Shown piece by piece: positions 17,014 to 23,597 of a stretch of 34,945 nucleotides of DNA. The stretch's first letter is position 1; the number at the start of each line of letters is the position of its first letter. The translations under genes were made by a program, and so were the position numbers. The stretch covers positions 1-34,945 of the IMG/VR virus record IMGVR_UViG_3300021952_000018. The stretch is one strand, 5' to 3'. This stretch comes from a virus. Under the pieces are notes generated by a model. That model was not told the origin of the DNA and did not search any database. It worked only from the letters and a program-made list of their open reading frames with translations.

Positions 17014-19095
17014 ATGGCACAAACAGGCTACACACCCATTTCTCTTTACTACAGTTCTACTGCTAGTAACACCCCAACCGCAGGAAATCTTGTCGCTGGC
17101 GAATTAGCCATTAATACTGCTGATGGCAAACTTTTTTACAAAGACTCTGCTGGCGTAGTGCAAGTAATTGGCACTAAAGGTGGCGTAGGTTCATCCTCTA
17201 CTACTCAAGTCCTTTATAACTCTAGTGGTCTTGTAGTTGGTTCTGCCAATATGACCTTTAACGGCACTACATTAACTTTAGCTAATGATGCTTCTATTTC
17301 AGGTCTTACTGTTGGCAAGGGTGTAGGTAGCGTAAGCACAAATACAGCTATTGGTGCATTAACTATTGGTGCAAGTTCAGGTAGTGTTACTGGAACAAAT
17401 AGCACAGGTCTTGGTTATGCAACTTTAAGTTCATTAACTTCAGGTTCTTACAATACAGGTTCTGGTTGGGCTGCCTTAAATGCAACATCAACTGGTTCTT
17501 ACAATACTGCAAATGGCGCTGGGGCTTTACAAAATAACACAACTGCATCTGGCAACACCGCAGTAGGCTATCAAGCCGCTTACTCCAATACTACAGGTGA
17601 TTCAAATACTGCTGTTGGTCAAGCTGCGCTTAAATCTAATACAACATCTCAATACAATACTGCTATTGGTCGTGATGCTTTAACTTTAGGAACAGGCGCA
17701 AGAAATACCGCTATAGGTGCTTACACTCAAAACAATCAAACAACTGGTTCTTCTAATAGTTCATTGGGTGTTGGTGCATTAAATATTAATACTACTGGTT
17801 CTAACAATTGTGCAATTGGTGATGGTTGTTTGGGCGCAAACACCACAGGCGTTAATAATGTTGCTATAGGTTATCAGGCTGGAAATGGAAACTCTACTGG
17901 TGGATATTCTACTTATTTAGGCTATCAAGCTGGTTATCAAAATAACCAAAACAACAATACTTTTGTTGGTTATTTATCAGGATATTCAGTTACATCAGCA
18001 CAACGAGTAACTACAGTAGGAAATACTGCTGGTTATTACAATACTGGTTCTTACAATACTTATATGGGTAATGAAGCTGGTTATCGCATGGGTTCAGGTT
18101 CAATCAATGTGGCAGTTGGTGACCAAGCTATGTATGCAAGTGCAACAATAGCCAACAATACTGGTGGTTGGAATACTGCCGTAGGTCAATCTGCTTTGTA
18201 TAACTTGTCAAGTGGTAATTATAATTCTGCTTTTGGTCAAATTGCTTTGGTAGCAAATACTACTGGCGCAGGAAATACTGCAGTAGGTTTTGGTGCATTG
18301 CAAGCCAACACCACAGCAGGTAACAATACTGCCATTGGAAACCAATCTTTATACAATAGCACAACAGCCTCTAATAATGCCGCTGTAGGATATAACACAG
18401 GTCTTGCAATTACAACTGGTTCAAACAATGCAATTATTGGTGATTATGCAATGCAATCTGCTACTACTGGTTTTCAGAATGTGGCAGTAGGAACATTTGC
18501 TGGTGGTAACTTAACAACAGGAACTAAAAATACTTGTGTTGGTGCATATACTGGTCAATATGGTGGCGGTAATTTAGCTACTGGAACTGGTAGCACTTTG
18601 ATTGGTTTTGGTGCTATTGCATCAGGCAGCGCAGTTAGTGGTGAATTGGTAATTCATGCACCAGGTCGAGATTCTTCTGCTGCTGGCAAAGGTGCTGGCA
18701 CAGGTTATTTACTTGCACAAACATCAGGTGGTTCTACTGGTGGTATGTATCAAGGCAACAATTCATCTTCTTGGTCTACAACTTCTGACCAGCGTTTAAA
18801 GAAAAATATTGTTGATAACAATGAAGGCTTAAAAAAATTATTAACAATTCAAGTTCGCAATTTTGAGTATCGTAGCCCTAACGAAATTACAGATTTGCCA
18901 AAAGAACAGGCAATACCAAAATCAGGAGTTCAATTAGGTGTAATTGCACAGGAATTACAAAAAATTTTACCTGAATGTGTAAAAGAAGAATCTACTGGAG
19001 TTCTAACTGTAGATACTGACAATCTTACATGGTATCTTATTAATGCAGTAAAAGAACTTAAAGCAGAAATTGACCAATTAAAAGGAGTTAAATAA
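17014..19095 (+). CDS. Tail fibre with beta-solenoid repeats and C-terminal S74 chaperone
   Basis: A 693-residue fibre. Residues about 1-60 form an attachment-like start (GYTPISLYYSSTASNTPTAGNLVAGELAIN). From about 105 to 545 there are some 18-20 degenerate repeats of roughly 20-24 residues built on NTAVGYQAL and NNTTGSNNTAIG, predicting a trimeric beta-solenoid. The last 103 residues, from Ser591 (SDQRLKKNI), form a Peptidase_S74 intramolecular chaperone: candidate Ser591, a basic RLKKN patch, GVIAQELQKILPE and a C-terminal helix (WYLINAVKELKAEIDQLKG). It assists trimer folding and is released by self-cleavage. This is the best candidate for the host-recognition fibre. Confidence 0.82.
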   Translation: MAQTGYTPISLYYSSTASNTPTAGNLVAGELAINTADGKLFYKDSAGVVQVIGTKGGVGSSSTTQVLYNSSGLVVGSANMTFNGTTLTLANDASISGLTVGKGVGSVSTNTAIGALTIGASSGSVTGTNSTGLGYATLSSLTSGSYNTGSGWAALNATSTGSYNTANGAGALQNNTTASGNTAVGYQAAYSNTTGDSNTAVGQAALKSNTTSQYNTAIGRDALTLGTGARNTAIGAYTQNNQTTGSSNSSLGVGALNINTTGSNNCAIGDGCLGANTTGVNNVAIGYQAGNGNSTGGYSTYLGYQAGYQNNQNNNTFVGYLSGYSVTSAQRVTTVGNTAGYYNTGSYNTYMGNEAGYRMGSGSINVAVGDQAMYASATIANNTGGWNTAVGQSALYNLSSGNYNSAFGQIALVANTTGAGNTAVGFGALQANTTAGNNTAIGNQSLYNSTTASNNAAVGYNTGLAITTGSNNAIIGDYAMQSATTGFQNVAVGTFAGGNLTTGTKNTCVGAYTGQYGGGNLATGTGSTLIGFGAIASGSAVSGELVIHAPGRDSSAAGKGAGTGYLLAQTSGGSTGGMYQGNNSSSWSTTSDQRLKKNIVDNNEGLKKLLTIQVRNFEYRSPNEITDLPKEQAIPKSGVQLGVIAQELQKILPECVKEESTGVLTVDTDNLTWYLINAVKELKAEIDQLKGVK

Positions 19096-19304
19096 TGAAT
19101 GAAATCACCGCAGAAGAAATTGCACAACACTACAAAGCTGCATTAGATTCAGTAGCTTTGCTAGAAGCTGGCAAACCTGAAGGCGTAGAAGATACTGAAT
19201 GGGCTGATACAGTTAAGCGTAATAAAGAACACCTTGAAATTATGCTTGCTAAAGACTTTTGGACAAATGAGGACTTAAAACCTTTGCAGGATGCAGTAGC
19301 GTAA
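19095..19304 (+). CDS. Small acidic protein after the tail fibre
   Basis: A 69-residue, mostly helical acidic protein (EEIAQHYKAALDSVALLEAGKPEG; NKEHLEIMLAKDFWTNEDLKPLQDAV). Its ATG overlaps the fibre stop by one base. The WT-EDL-PLQDAV end is a pattern seen in small proteins encoded after phage fibre genes, some of them thought to act as fibre assembly partners. No domain is identified with confidence. A tail-fibre chaperone-like role is only a suggestion from position. Confidence 0.5.
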   Translation: MNEITAEEIAQHYKAALDSVALLEAGKPEGVEDTEWADTVKRNKEHLEIMLAKDFWTNEDLKPLQDAVA

Positions 19305-19324
19305 AAACCTGCGCTTTCAGGTTT
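19305..19324 (+). terminator. Perfect 7-bp hairpin between small late genes
   Basis: AAACCTG (19305-19311) pairs with CAGGTTT (19318-19324) across a six-base loop, directly after the stop at 19304. No real T-run follows (AATTTAGG). It may be a weak terminator or mRNA processing or stability element just before the ribosome site at 19328. Confidence 0.4.
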
Positions 19325-19340
19325 AATTTAGGAGAATGTT

Positions 19341-19562
19341 ATGGGAAAAGATAAAAAGACCCCAGTAATCATTGACGATGTAGAGTATGAGTTTGACGAT
19401 ATGGCTGATGACCAGAAGCAAATGGTTAATCATCTTATTGACCTAGACCGCAAAATTGGTTCAGCACAATTTAACCTTGACCAACTTAATGTAGGCAAAC
19501 AAGCATTTTTGACTATGTTGCGTGAGTCATTGGCTAAAAAAGAAGAAACGGTGGTGCAATAA
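19341..19562 (+). CDS. Small coiled-coil protein, DUF6447-like
   Basis: A 73-residue protein with an acidic N-terminal strand (PVIIDDVEYEFDDM) followed by two helices (DDQKQMVNHLIDLDRKIGSAQFNLDQLNVGKQAFLTMLRESL, described here as a helical region of residues about 24-65). This resembles the DUF6447 family found in several phages, whose members are short helical-hairpin proteins of unknown role. The ribosome site is TTTAGGAGAATG before ATG. It overlaps the next gene by one base. The family match is from memory of the pattern. Confidence 0.55.
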   Translation: MGKDKKTPVIIDDVEYEFDDMADDQKQMVNHLIDLDRKIGSAQFNLDQLNVGKQAFLTMLRESLAKKEETVVQ

Positions 19563-19756
19563 TGTTTCTCGTAACTTGGTTATTTGACAAGCTAGGCTAT
19601 ATGCCTAAAATCTCTGTAGAGTCTACATGGCCATTTCCGGCTGTAGCAAAACCATATACTCCGCATGAGTTTGAGAAGCCTGTAGCTAAGAAAACAGCTA
19701 AAAAGGCTGTTAAAATCCCTAAAGCGACTACTCGCAAATCCCCAAAATCTAAGTGA
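19562..19756 (+). CDS. Small protein with Lys-rich histone-H1-like tail
   Basis: A 64-residue protein. Residues 1-20 are hydrophobic and aromatic (MFLVTWLFDKLGYMP), possibly a membrane-associating or amphipathic helix, and the last 25 residues are almost all Lys, Ala, Pro, Ser and Thr (AKKTAKKAVKIPKATTRKSP), as in histone H1 tails. It begins in a TAATG overlap and precedes the lysis genes. It might bind nucleic acid or the inner face of the membrane. No family is recognised and the function is unknown. Confidence 0.5.
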   Translation: MFLVTWLFDKLGYMPKISVESTWPFPAVAKPYTPHEFEKPVAKKTAKKAVKIPKATTRKSPKSK

Positions 19757-19764
19757 GTAGTTGT

Positions 19765-19980
19765 ATGGCAGACCTTGAAAAATTTGATATGTTTAAGTTT
19801 GGCGGCCTGGTAAATCAAGTCGAAAATTTGCAACACAAGGTTGATGCTATGGACAGGGACATCAAAGAGTTATTGGAATTAGCCAACAAGTCTAGGGGTG
19901 GTTTTTGGATGGGCATGACTATTGCCTCTCTTGTTGGCGGTTTTATCACCTATATCACCACATTCTTGTTTCACAAGTGA
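19765..19980 (+). CDS. XhlA-like membrane protein of the lysis cassette
   Basis: A 71-residue protein with a coiled-coil N-terminal half (residues about 14-43, LVNQVENLQHKVDAMDRDI) and one C-terminal membrane segment (about 49-68, FWMGMTIASLVGGFITYITT). This is the layout of XhlA/hemolysin-type holin partners. A GTG at 19753 would make a GTGA overlap with the preceding gene and add four residues; ATG at 19765 is preferred, though its ribosome site is weak. It is followed directly by a two-pass membrane protein, then spanins and lysozyme, supporting a role in holin-mediated lysis. No holin function is proven. Confidence 0.6.
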   Translation: MADLEKFDMFKFGGLVNQVENLQHKVDAMDRDIKELLELANKSRGGFWMGMTIASLVGGFITYITTFLFHK

Positions 19981-19982
19981 AA

Positions 19983-20159
19983 ATGCACCGCAGTAGGACA
20001 ATGTGGTTTTCGCTTGCGTTAGTCGTATTTGGCGCATTGTTTGACAACTTTACCTATTTGCAATCAGTTATCAATGAAAAATACTATGGCGTTTTACTTG
20101 TTGCTATTGGTGTTATTGTGGCTGTCCTTCGGTTTCTTACTACAAAGCCTATAGAATGA
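19983..20159 (+). CDS. Two-pass membrane protein, holin candidate
   Basis: A 58-residue protein starting at ATG 19983, two bases after the previous stop; a longer upstream frame is an overlap artefact. It has a basic N-terminus (HRSRTMW), a first membrane segment at about 7-23, a short loop with YLQSVINEKYYG, a second segment at about 38-54 (VLLVAIGVIVAVLRFLTT), and the ending LRFLTTKPIE. The ending LRxxTTxPI is recurrent in a family of small phage membrane proteins annotated as putative holins. Holins make lesions in the inner membrane and release the endolysin. It overlaps the next gene by four bases. Confidence 0.62.
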   Translation: MHRSRTMWFSLALVVFGALFDNFTYLQSVINEKYYGVLLVAIGVIVAVLRFLTTKPIE

Positions 20160-20692
20160 TTTATTTAATCTACCTAATACTTGTCCCTATCAGTCTATTA
20201 TTAACGCTTATAGCAGTCATTTTAGCCCCTGTATTGCCATTATTTGCCATTCAGCAAATAGGTTGGTTAGACAATGGTTCACAATGGGGTATTGGCCCAC
20301 GCTTACTTAAATGGCTTAACTGGTTTATGACCCCTGACAATAGCCTAGACGGTGATGCTACTTTTGAACGCTTAAACGGCACAGGTTACTGGCCTAAAGT
20401 TAAATGGCTTTGGCGTAACCCTGCGTATGCCTTTGCGTTAGAGTATATACACGCGCCATATACAGTCACAATTAAAGGCGACAACTCAATTAAGGATAAT
20501 GACAATGCGAAAGCAGGCTGGTGCTTGGTTCACGCTAATGGACTATTTCAATTTACTTCTGTTACCCCTATTGGTTTTAGTCGCTGTATTTATTGCGTTT
20601 TCGGCTGGAATATTAGGGGCGTGGTTACAACTGAAAAAGACATTTGGGAAGCGACCTTTGCCTTTTCGCCAAGAATAAGCGGATTTAGATAA
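20156..20692 (+). CDS. DUF7338-like membrane-anchored phage protein
   Basis: A 178-residue protein with a strongly hydrophobic N-terminus (residues about 2-32, LIYLILVPISLLLTLIAVIL) holding one or two membrane segments, then the WFMTPDNSLDGDATFE pattern and a WRNPAYAFALEYI segment. This order matches a phage family (DUF7338) common in or near lysis genes. The C-terminal half has several Cys and aromatic residues. The function of the family is unknown. ATGA overlap with the previous gene and one-base overlap with the Rz-like gene show that it is translated as part of the cassette. Confidence 0.68.
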   Translation: MIYLIYLILVPISLLLTLIAVILAPVLPLFAIQQIGWLDNGSQWGIGPRLLKWLNWFMTPDNSLDGDATFERLNGTGYWPKVKWLWRNPAYAFALEYIHAPYTVTIKGDNSIKDNDNAKAGWCLVHANGLFQFTSVTPIGFSRCIYCVFGWNIRGVVTTEKDIWEATFAFSPRISGFR

Positions 20693-21096
20693 TGATTGAT
20701 TATGCAAAACTGGCTATATTTGGCGCTATATGTGCTGCTGTATTTGGGTCTGGCTGGTGGATGGGTTATTCACGATATTTGGATTATAAAAAAGAGGTTG
20801 AAATTGCCGCCAAAGCACAAGAAGCCCATGTTGAGTCAATCAAGAAACAACAAGAATTAGTCACCAAAGGAATTCAAAATGAGTATGATGCGAAACTTGC
20901 TGCTATTAGGAATTATTACAAGTCTACAAGCGTGTGGAACAACTCCGGTAGCAGTAAAGTGTCAGGACTTTCCCCAGCCCCCAGCGCAGCTGATGTTGTC
21001 ACCGCCTACAACCTTCTTGCTGGACAATGCGCTGAAACAACCGCCCAAACAATAGCTTTGCAAGACTGGATAAAAGCACAGGTTGGCATTAAATGA
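20692..21096 (+). CDS. Rz-like inner-membrane spanin
   Basis: A 134-residue protein with the layout of an i-spanin: a single N-terminal membrane segment (residues about 7-24, LAIFGAICAAVFGSGWWMG), a periplasmic coiled coil (about 30-75, VEIAAKAQEAHVESIKKQQE), a Ser/Pro-rich linker and a conserved end with LLAGQCAETTAQTIALQDWI, typical of Rz proteins. I-spanins join an outer-membrane lipoprotein partner to fuse the two membranes in the last step of lysis. The partner is encoded wholly inside this gene in the +1 frame (20885-21055). Confidence 0.82.
   Translation: MIDYAKLAIFGAICAAVFGSGWWMGYSRYLDYKKEVEIAAKAQEAHVESIKKQQELVTKGIQNEYDAKLAAIRNYYKSTSVWNNSGSSKVSGLSPAPSAADVVTAYNLLAGQCAETTAQTIALQDWIKAQVGIK
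20885..21055 (+). CDS. Embedded Rz1-like outer-membrane spanin lipoprotein
   Basis: A 56-residue ORF lying entirely within the Rz-like gene in the +1 frame. It starts MMRNLLLLGIITSLQAC: a basic residue, a hydrophobic segment, and a lipobox-like LQAC with Cys17 as the lipidation site. The mature part of about 40 residues is Pro-rich (QDFPQPPAQ; SPPTT; KQPPKQ) as in o-spanins. A second Cys (26) precedes the Pro-rich part. Weak ribosome-site sequence (AAAGGAATT) lies about 16-20 bases upstream. It is anchored in the outer membrane and binds the Rz partner. Nested Rz1 genes are well known, and the lipobox, size and Pro content make this call firm. Confidence 0.86.
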   Translation: MMRNLLLLGIITSLQACGTTPVAVKCQDFPQPPAQLMLSPPTTFLLDNALKQPPKQ

Positions 21097-21314
21097 GTAA
21101 GGAAAAACTAAGCGCTTATGTCACTTTGATGGCTACAGCTACCCTTACTGTTATTTTGCTTTCAATGGTTGGCGTTTTGTTGATTGGTTTATTTAATCCA
21201 CAGATTGATAACACCAAAATATTTGAAGCCATTACACCGGCATTTCAAACAATTGTAGGTGGATTCATAGGTTTAATAACAGGCATCAAAATAGGGTCAG
21301 ATAATGCAGGGTAA
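21093..21314 (+). CDS. Second two-pass membrane protein of the lysis cassette
   Basis: A 73-residue protein starting in an ATGA overlap with the spanin gene and overlapping the lysozyme start by 11 bases. It has two membrane segments, about 8-33 (YVTLMATATLTVILLSMVGV) and about 48-66 (AFQTIVGGFIGLITGIKIG), joined by a loop with Pro, Asp and Asn. The size and topology fit a class II holin or a holin-like antiholin. It is closest to the endolysin gene, the usual holin position, but a second candidate lies at 19983. Confidence 0.6.
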   Translation: MSKEKLSAYVTLMATATLTVILLSMVGVLLIGLFNPQIDNTKIFEAITPAFQTIVGGFIGLITGIKIGSDNAG

Positions 21315-21822
21315 TTTTAAAGAGTGTTTGGACTTGGTTTTAAAGTCCGAAGGTGGCTATGTAAATAATCCGGCAGACCCAGGCGGCATGACTAATCTAG
21401 GCGTTACAAAGCGAGTTTGGGAAGAATATACTGGGCATGAAGCTGACGAAAAAATGATGCGTGGTTTGACTGCTGAAAAGGTAGCACCTTTATATGAACA
21501 ACGATATTGGCGACCAACTTATTGCGAAGTCCTACCGCGAGGATTGGACCTACTTGTCTTCAGCATGGGAATTAACGCCGGAACAGGCAGAAGCGTTAAA
21601 CTTCTTCAATCCAGTATTGGATGCGTGGCTGATGGAGTTATCGGGCCTAGAACTATGGAACTCATTAAATCTGCTAATGCTGCAGACCTTATCGCCAAAT
21701 TTAGCGAAGCCAGACGGGACTATTACAAGTCATTAAAGACTTTTGCTGTGTTTGGAAAGGGCTGGCTAAACCGCGTAGACCGCGAAGAAGCCGAAGCCCT
21801 TAATATGGCTAAAAACGGCTAA
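21304..21822 (+). CDS. Endolysin, glycoside hydrolase family 108 muramidase
   Basis: A 172-residue lysozyme-like enzyme that cuts peptidoglycan. The N-terminal catalytic domain starts at once with LDLVLKSEGGYVNNPADPGG and TNLGVTKRVW, the GH108 signature; the catalytic Glu is residue 16 in the SEGG motif. The C-terminal part (about 80-150) has FSMGINAGTGRSVKLLQSSIG and DGVIGPRTMELI, the peptidoglycan-binding type 3 region usual in this family. The length is normal. There is no signal peptide or SAR segment, so release should depend on a holin. It ends the late + strand block and overlaps the opposing early gene by 14 bases. Confidence 0.92.
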   Translation: MQGNFKECLDLVLKSEGGYVNNPADPGGMTNLGVTKRVWEEYTGHEADEKMMRGLTAEKVAPLYEQRYWRPTYCEVLPRGLDLLVFSMGINAGTGRSVKLLQSSIGCVADGVIGPRTMELIKSANAADLIAKFSEARRDYYKSLKTFAVFGKGWLNRVDREEAEALNMAKNG

Positions 21823-22072
21823 TTGCCTGCCAAAATATGTAGCCAAATGTAGCTACAAAAAACAATGTCCCAAAAAGCGCCCATAAAGCCTCATATCGCT
21901 TTTCTGTAGGTCTTTGTATAGCTGTGGCGTAGTCAGCGTCTTTGAACGCTTCTGACGCTGTTTTATAGGTTTTACCTACCATTCCAAAGTTTCTAATACT
22001 CATATCTACTTCCCCTTCCTTACAGTTAATTGTAAAACTACCATCCTTCTCTTTATAAATAACGGTCTTCAT
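21809..22072 (-). CDS. Small protein with C-terminal membrane segment
   Basis: An 87-residue protein, last of the leftward early block starting at 22464. The first half is soluble with a beta-type N-terminus (KTVIYKEKDGSFTINCKEG). The C-terminus has one membrane segment (about 64-83, LWALFGTLFFVATFGYIFW). A tail-anchored form would place the N-terminal part in the cytoplasm. It runs into the 3' end of the lysozyme gene on the other strand. The function is unknown; small early membrane proteins of phages often act on the host envelope or in superinfection exclusion, but nothing here proves this. Confidence 0.6.
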   Translation of the reverse strand: MKTVIYKEKDGSFTINCKEGEVDMSIRNFGMVGKTYKTASEAFKDADYATAIQRPTEKRYEALWALFGTLFFVATFGYIFWQAISRF

Positions 22073-22223
22073 AATTTAGCCAAGATTGGTTTTTTAACTC
22101 ATATCCAAATGCGTAATGCAATGGGTTGTATTTTTCTATTTCTTTGCGCTTAAGTTCTAAGCACAGGTTTTGTATTTCAAAATCAATGTTATTGCGCAAT
22201 TTAAAGCTATTCAAACAAAGCAT
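22053..22223 (-). CDS. Small early protein, 56 residues
   Basis: A short ORF overlapping the upstream gene by 17 bases and the downstream gene by 20 bases, in the close packing seen throughout the phage. It begins MLCLNSFKLRNNIDF and continues with a charged helix (IQNLCLELKRKEIEKYNP) and an aromatic end (LKNQSWLNYEDRYL). A ribosome-site-like AAGGAAATC precedes ATG by a few bases, inside the previous gene. No family is recognised. The evidence is the ribosome site, the filled gap and plausible composition. Confidence 0.5.
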   Translation of the reverse strand: MLCLNSFKLRNNIDFEIQNLCLELKRKEIEKYNPLHYAFGYELKNQSWLNYEDRYL

Positions 22224-22464
22224 TTTGATTTCCTTTGGCTTGAAGCGCTTTTAAATAGTTTTTAAGCGCGGTGTCGTCATCTCTAAATATTAGTGTAAAT
22301 AAGTGATGAGTGGGCATCCGGACAGTATGTTCTTCAAATGTTCCCCTGCGGACATAAAATGAAAACGCCCTACAAGCCAATTCGTTTTCTTTGCAGCTTT
22401 GCGCCTGGTCGCATTTGTCGCATGGCGCTTCGCCTTCAAAAACCCTACGAATGTAATCTTCCAT
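22207..22464 (-). CDS. Small Cys-cluster protein (putative metal site), first gene of leftward block
   Basis: An 85-residue protein. Four Cys at residues 15, 18, 24 and 31 (PCDKCDQAQSCKENELAC) form a CxxC-x5-C-x6-C cluster that could bind zinc or an Fe-S centre. The pattern PCxxC...C...LACxxF is recurrent in short phage and bacterial proteins of unknown role. The rest is helical. It has an AAGGGGA ribosome site and is preceded by a leader of about 115 bases holding a stem and U-tract (22475-22551) downstream of a palindrome-bearing promoter. It is the first gene of a three-gene unit. Confidence 0.62.
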   Translation of the reverse strand: MEDYIRRVFEGEAPCDKCDQAQSCKENELACRAFSFYVRRGTFEEHTVRMPTHHLFTLIFRDDDTALKNYLKALQAKGNQNALFE

Positions 22465-22474
22465 AAATCCCCTT

Positions 22475-22551
22475 AAAAAATAAGCAGGTCAAGGTCTTTT
22501 TAGTTTGAAATCCCTGCGGGCCATAAAGCTGAATAGTGTCAATGACCTGCT
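22475..22551 (-). terminator. Leader stem with U-tract: attenuator or small-RNA end
   Basis: On the minus strand AGCAGGTCA (22551-22543) pairs perfectly with TGACCTGCT (22491-22483) and is followed at once by TATTTTTT (22482-22475). The 51-base interior contains a small CCCGCAGGG hairpin. The layout is that of an intrinsic terminator with a long insert, between the promoter and the first gene. It could release a leader RNA of about 100 bases or act as a conditional attenuator. The pairing is seen directly; the function is inferred. Confidence 0.55.
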
Positions 22552-22584
22552 ATGAAAGTAATTTATTCCGAATTACAAGGGGTT

Positions 22585-22613
22585 TATATAGGGACAAACC
22601 CTATGTTTGTATA
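22585..22613 (-). promoter_or_regulatory. Leftward early promoter with operator palindrome
   Basis: On the minus strand TATACA (22613-22608), 17 bases, then TATATA (22590-22585) give a plausible sigma70-type promoter. Between and overlapping them is a perfect palindrome ATAGGG-N5-CCCTAT (22588-22604). The same TAGGG-N5-CCCTATA arrangement occurs at 32623-32641 before the other leftward early block, so it is probably the site of a common regulator. The transcript would start near 22578. Confidence 0.66.
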
Positions 22614-22657
22614 AAAACAACAGGGCTGTATTTGGCAGTTGCTATCAATGGGTCAGA

Positions 22658-22817
22658 AAGCCGCAAAATTACCCAATTACTGCATCCTACATTGGCGGCT
22701 TAACGCCCAAATAGGGTGGCTTACTCGTTTCTTTACACTTTCAGCCGTTGTAAGGTGAGGGGCAGAACACTCCGTGATGTGTGTGGTCAGGCAAGGGGAA
22801 AGCCTGTCTGCCGCCTC
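22658..22817 (+). ncRNA. Structured gene-free region with three-way junction (candidate RNA)
   Basis: No convincing ORF lies in 22465-22821. This part is full of complementary segments: 22658-22664 with 22695-22701 (seven pairs); 22704-22708 with 22714-22718; 22731-22737 with 22749-22755; and a junction closed by ten pairs, 22757-22766 with 22807-22817 (G22813 bulged), which holds hairpins 22767-22770/22781-22784 and 22788-22792/22802-22806. Two helices need a G-U pair that works only on the + strand, weakly favouring that orientation. Its GC content is above that of its surroundings. It lies just downstream of the exonuclease gene on the other strand. It matches no RNA family I recognise. 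Confidence 0.5.
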
Positions 22818-22821
22818 TTGG

Positions 22822-23577
22822 TTAGTTTAACTTATTTTTAAGTTTAAATACTTTAAGTAGGGCTAAAAACGCTTCGTAACCGTCTTTTAGGTCCTGTTCT
22901 TCGTGGATTTTTATTGCCACTTCGTTAGTTTCGCCATTAACAAAAATGTTAGCGCATATAGCACCTGGTGCTAGACCTTCGCGGTAAGCTGCCAGCTGTA
23001 ATGTATGTTCGTAATATGGCGTTAATTCGCCTGGTGTTTTTTCTGTGGTTTTAAAGTCCACAACTATGCCAGGCAGGTGGTTAATTGGGTCGGCCTTTGT
23101 ATACAAATCAACTTTGCCGCCATAACCTTCTGGATGGCTAAATGACTTTTCTGAAAGCCACAGCCGTTTTCCAAAGGTTGCATCCAAATGTTCTTGTATA
23201 CGATGGACATACACAGGCCACTCAGGTAAATAATCAAGAGAGAAATAACCATCAAGAACAGCGTGTATAGCAGTTCCTCTTTCCGCGGCTTCACGGCTTT
23301 TGCTTTTTGCAAGTTCAAGTATTCTTGATACCCATTCTTTTTCATCTTCCCCATCCCATCTTGGATATTCTACGGCTGCATATAGGACTTGAGTTTGTTT
23401 CCATGTATCAAGGCCTGCTTTTGATAACATTCCGTTAATTGTTGATACGCTTGGGACAAGTGAACCATCTCTAGCGTCACGAACTGTCGTGTTTCTTTCT
23501 TTACCGTTTTTGCCGATGGTGGTGTAGCGTGGCGCACCTGTTTTGGCGCAATACCAATGCCCTGATTCTGATGCCAT
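22822..23577 (-). CDS. RecB/Cas4-type PD-(D/E)XK exonuclease
   Basis: A 251-residue nuclease with the RecB-family motifs in order: GTAIHAVLDGYF (His105), a Glu at about 143, GGKVDLY (Asp157), VVDFKTTE (Asp174 and Lys176, the D-x-K core) and LQLAAYRE (Gln194, Tyr198). These phage enzymes resect DNA ends so that a single-strand annealing protein can act, in recombination or end repair during replication. The ERF-type annealing protein and an SSB-like protein lie upstream in the same unit, which supports this pairing. It has an AAGGGGAA ribosome site. It is the last gene of the leftward block and is followed by the structured region. Confidence 0.86.
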   Translation of the reverse strand: MASESGHWYCAKTGAPRYTTIGKNGKERNTTVRDARDGSLVPSVSTINGMLSKAGLDTWKQTQVLYAAVEYPRWDGEDEKEWVSRILELAKSKSREAAERGTAIHAVLDGYFSLDYLPEWPVYVHRIQEHLDATFGKRLWLSEKSFSHPEGYGGKVDLYTKADPINHLPGIVVDFKTTEKTPGELTPYYEHTLQLAAYREGLAPGAICANIFVNGETNEVAIKIHEEQDLKDGYEAFLALLKVFKLKNKLN

Positions 23578-23597
23578 GTTTTTCCCCTTATGTTCAA

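Noticed and set aside
17340-18620. Tandem DNA repeats suggestive of a CRISPR-like or variable-repeat locus
   Set aside because: The repeats are degenerate protein repeats of the fibre beta-solenoid, in frame and without spacers.
17014-19095. Possible diversity-generating element in the fibre gene
   Set aside because: No reverse transcriptase or template repeat was found anywhere in the window.
22622-22821. tRNA or tmRNA as an explanation of the structured region
   Set aside because: No cloverleaf with T-loop GTTCRA, no CCA end, and the helix layout is a three-way junction instead.
22840-22856. Inverted repeat AACTTA-TTTT-TAAGTT near 22829-22844 as a terminator of the exonuclease gene
   Set aside because: It is very AT-rich, lies within the last codons of the gene, and has no GC core, so it is unlikely to terminate transcription.
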